From JAJRRA01 sp048636595 (GTDB taxonomy: Bacteria; Pseudomonadota; Gammaproteobacteria; Xanthomonadales; SZUA-36), in the NCBI GenBank assembly GCA_048636595.1, contig JAIVWI010000025.1, positions 1 through 23,460 of the forward strand: DNA of 23,460 nt, given 5' to 3'. The first letter of the stretch is position 1; every line of letters starts with the position of its first letter. A program made the translations under genes and the position numbers. Shown in pieces: positions 21,901-23,460 of this stretch. The notes beneath the pieces were generated by a model that saw only the letters and a list, made by a program, of their open reading frames with translations, was not told the origin of the DNA and did not search any database.

Positions 21901-23220
21901 GTGCTCTCTCTTTTCTGGAAGTTGTTCCTGACGATGTGGTTGAGCATCGTCGGCTTCTCAGCCACCATCGGCTGGCTGAACGACAAGCTGGCAAGGGAGC
22001 AATGGGCGGAAGAGCCTGCCAATACTTTCTCCCGGGGTATGTTCAGGATCAACCAGCGCGCCATGCGTGCCATCGAGATGGACGACCGCAAGGGCTTGCG
22101 CGACGAACTGCTGGGGATTCCCCGCATGAGCCGCAGTCACATCTATGTGCAGGACTTTGATAACCAGGAAGTCCTGGGCCGCGATGAGGCCTTGCAGCAA
22201 CTTAAAGACCGGCGAACGGTCATGGATATACAGGCCTTTGAAGATTCCCAGGGCCGTCCATACACCGTCTACACGGTCAACCGGACACCGCCCAGCACGA
22301 TTTTGGCGCCAGGCCCGGCCGGTACTGCTTTGCGCCTCGCCGCCGCCGCCGTCATTAGCGCATTAATCAGTTTTTTCCTGGCGCGATCCCTGTCCATGCC
22401 GCTGGAGCAGCTTAGTGTAGCGAGCCGCAGGATCGCGGCAGGGGACCTGAATACCCGCGTAGGCCATACTTTGTCGGAACGCAATGATGAATTCGGGCAG
22501 TTGGCGACAGATTTTGATGCCATGGCTTCGCGCCTGCAGGCGATGCAGCAGGCTAACCAGCGTCTGTTACAGGATGTCAGTCACGAATTGCGATCGCCCC
22601 TTGCGCGGCTCACCGTGGCGCTGGAAATTGCGCGGAAAAAAGGTGCGCCTAATGTCGAGTCAGAACTCGACCGCATCGAGTTGGAAAGCGAGCGTCTCGG
22701 GGCACTGGTCAATGATGTGCTCGGCCTGTTGAGAGAATCTTCCGAGATGGTTCCAAAAGTGGATGAGGAGTTCGACCTCAACATCCTTTTGAATGACCTG
22801 GTCGATGTAGTGAACTACGAGGTTCCCGAGGGGAAGCCCGGAATAGCATGGAAGCCGGTGGAGCCATTTCCGTACCTCGGTGACCGTGAATTGCTGTGGC
22901 GGGCCATGGAAAACCTGTTACGCAATGCGCTGCGCCATACCGATCCCGACAACGGTGTGATCCTGAGCCTGGAGCGTGACCGGAAGCAGGCACACCTGAG
23001 CGTACGTGATTTTGGCTCAGGTTTACCCGAGGGTGAGCTGGAAAAGATTTTCGAACCTTTCTATCGCGTCCAGGAATCCAGGGATCGCGGCAGCGGAGGG
23101 CACGGTCTGGGCTTGTCCATTGCGGCAACCGCGGTCCGGCGCCACGGGGGGCGCATCGGCGCCCAAAACGCTGACGGTGGCGGATTGATTGTCCGGATCA
23201 GCCTGCCGTTGGACAGCTGA
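21901..23220 (+). CDS. cpxA: CpxA-like sensor histidine kinase
   Basis: This 439-residue kinase has a first transmembrane helix (about 5-26), a periplasmic sensor region of about 115 residues, a second helix (about 142-163) and a HAMP domain. The phosphoacceptor helix DVSHELRSPLARL has H228. The ATPase domain shows the N box ENLLRNALRHT, the G1 box DFGSGLP, the F box EKIFEPFYR and the G2 box GGHGLGLSI. It should sense envelope damage and phosphorylate the adjacent regulator. It starts with GTG 21901, seven bases after a perfect AAGGAG. No cpxP-like gene is seen nearby, and the periplasmic part has little resemblance I can recognise, so the signal is unknown. Confidence 0.87.
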   Translation: MLSLFWKLFLTMWLSIVGFSATIGWLNDKLAREQWAEEPANTFSRGMFRINQRAMRAIEMDDRKGLRDELLGIPRMSRSHIYVQDFDNQEVLGRDEALQQLKDRRTVMDIQAFEDSQGRPYTVYTVNRTPPSTILAPGPAGTALRLAAAAVISALISFFLARSLSMPLEQLSVASRRIAAGDLNTRVGHTLSERNDEFGQLATDFDAMASRLQAMQQANQRLLQDVSHELRSPLARLTVALEIARKKGAPNVESELDRIELESERLGALVNDVLGLLRESSEMVPKVDEEFDLNILLNDLVDVVNYEVPEGKPGIAWKPVEPFPYLGDRELLWRAMENLLRNALRHTDPDNGVILSLERDRKQAHLSVRDFGSGLPEGELEKIFEPFYRVQESRDRGSGGHGLGLSIAATAVRRHGGRIGAQNADGGGLIVRISLPLDS

Positions 23221-23240
23221 AACATTAGCGGATCTGCAGC

Positions 23241-23460
23241 TTATTCCGGTACGCGCGCAACATGCGGGTTAAGCATGTGAAAGTCGGCGCCGGTGGGGTT
23301 TTGGTAAACGCGCAGGTCAAACTCTGGCACCACGGCCAGGATATGATCAAAAATGTCTGCCTGGATGGCTTCGTAATTTGCCCAGACCTTGTCTTTGCAA
23401 AATACATAGATTTCGATCGGCAGGCCGTACTGGGTTGACGGCAGCTGCCGGACCAGGAAG
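23241..23460 (-). CDS. MscS-family mechanosensitive channel, C-terminal fragment (cut by the window edge)
   Basis: The last 72 codons of a minus-strand gene enter from the right edge and stop at TAA 23241-23243. The peptide contains FLVRQLPSTQYGLPIEIY and FDHILAVVPEFDLRVYQNP, which matches the cytoplasmic C-terminal cage domain of MscS-family channels of the YbdG/MscM type. The signature LPIEIYVF...VW..YEAIQADIFDH is characteristic. Such channels open on membrane tension during osmotic downshock. The channel body lies outside the window. It is convergent with cpxA, only 20 bp away, with no clear terminator between them. Confidence 0.8.
   Translation of the reverse strand, partial: FLVRQLPSTQYGLPIEIYVFCKDKVWANYEAIQADIFDHILAVVPEFDLRVYQNPTGADFHMLNPHVARVPE

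Overview
The window reads as ordinary chromosomal DNA from a gammaproteobacterium, mid-50s % GC by eye. It has tightly packed operons, ATGA/TGATG gene overlaps, and occasional TTG and GTG starts. The very long PstC and PstA forms, a CpxR/CpxA-type two-component pair and REP-like palindromes of the Pseudomonas/Xanthomonas style point to Gammaproteobacteria, perhaps a marine or xanthomonad-related lineage. The genus cannot be fixed from sequence alone. No phage, insertion sequence, CRISPR array, tRNA or rRNA was seen.

Layout. (1) 1-563: no conventional gene. It holds an AT-rich palindrome, several hairpins, a 34-residue small ORF behind a perfect Shine-Dalgarno (263-367), three more hairpins and a strong intrinsic terminator (531-563). 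This is the least explained part of the window. (2) 662-2309: a fumarylacetoacetate hydrolase-family enzyme and maleylacetoacetate isomerase (end of aromatic amino acid catabolism). (3) 2402-3768: two overlapping lipoprotein genes, one a DUF4398 protein and one DUF4398 plus coiled coil plus OmpA peptidoglycan-binding domain. (4) 4078-4293: a small YdcH/DUF465 protein with its own terminator. (5) 4434-6964: cystathionine beta-synthase and a cystathionine gamma-lyase-type enzyme, together a reverse transsulfuration (cysteine-making) operon. (6) 7016-8131, minus strand: an M14/AstE-type zinc hydrolase. (7) 8240-13244: a Gld-type ABC export operon (ATPase, permease, GldG-like auxiliary protein, DUF4340 protein) ending in DUF423. 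(8) 13328-13963: an AlkA-type DNA glycosylase. (9) 14144-15215: a SecB-like protein, convergent with a VanY/M15 peptidase. (10) 15365-20949: pstC-pstA-pstB-phoU behind a recognisable Pho box, without pstS. (11) 21154-23220: a CpxR/CpxA-type two-component system. (12) 23241-23460, minus strand: the 3' end of an MscS-family channel gene.

Three layers of regulation or structure stand out. REP-like units (a GTAAGAG head plus a short hairpin with a CTTG loop) occur eight times in three intergenic regions, and one pair supplies the stop codons of two convergent genes. The Pho box and -10 of pstC lie so close to its ATG that the message may be leaderless. An 11-bp inverted repeat runs from the cpxR stop codon to the cpxA ribosome binding site and could gate kinase translation.
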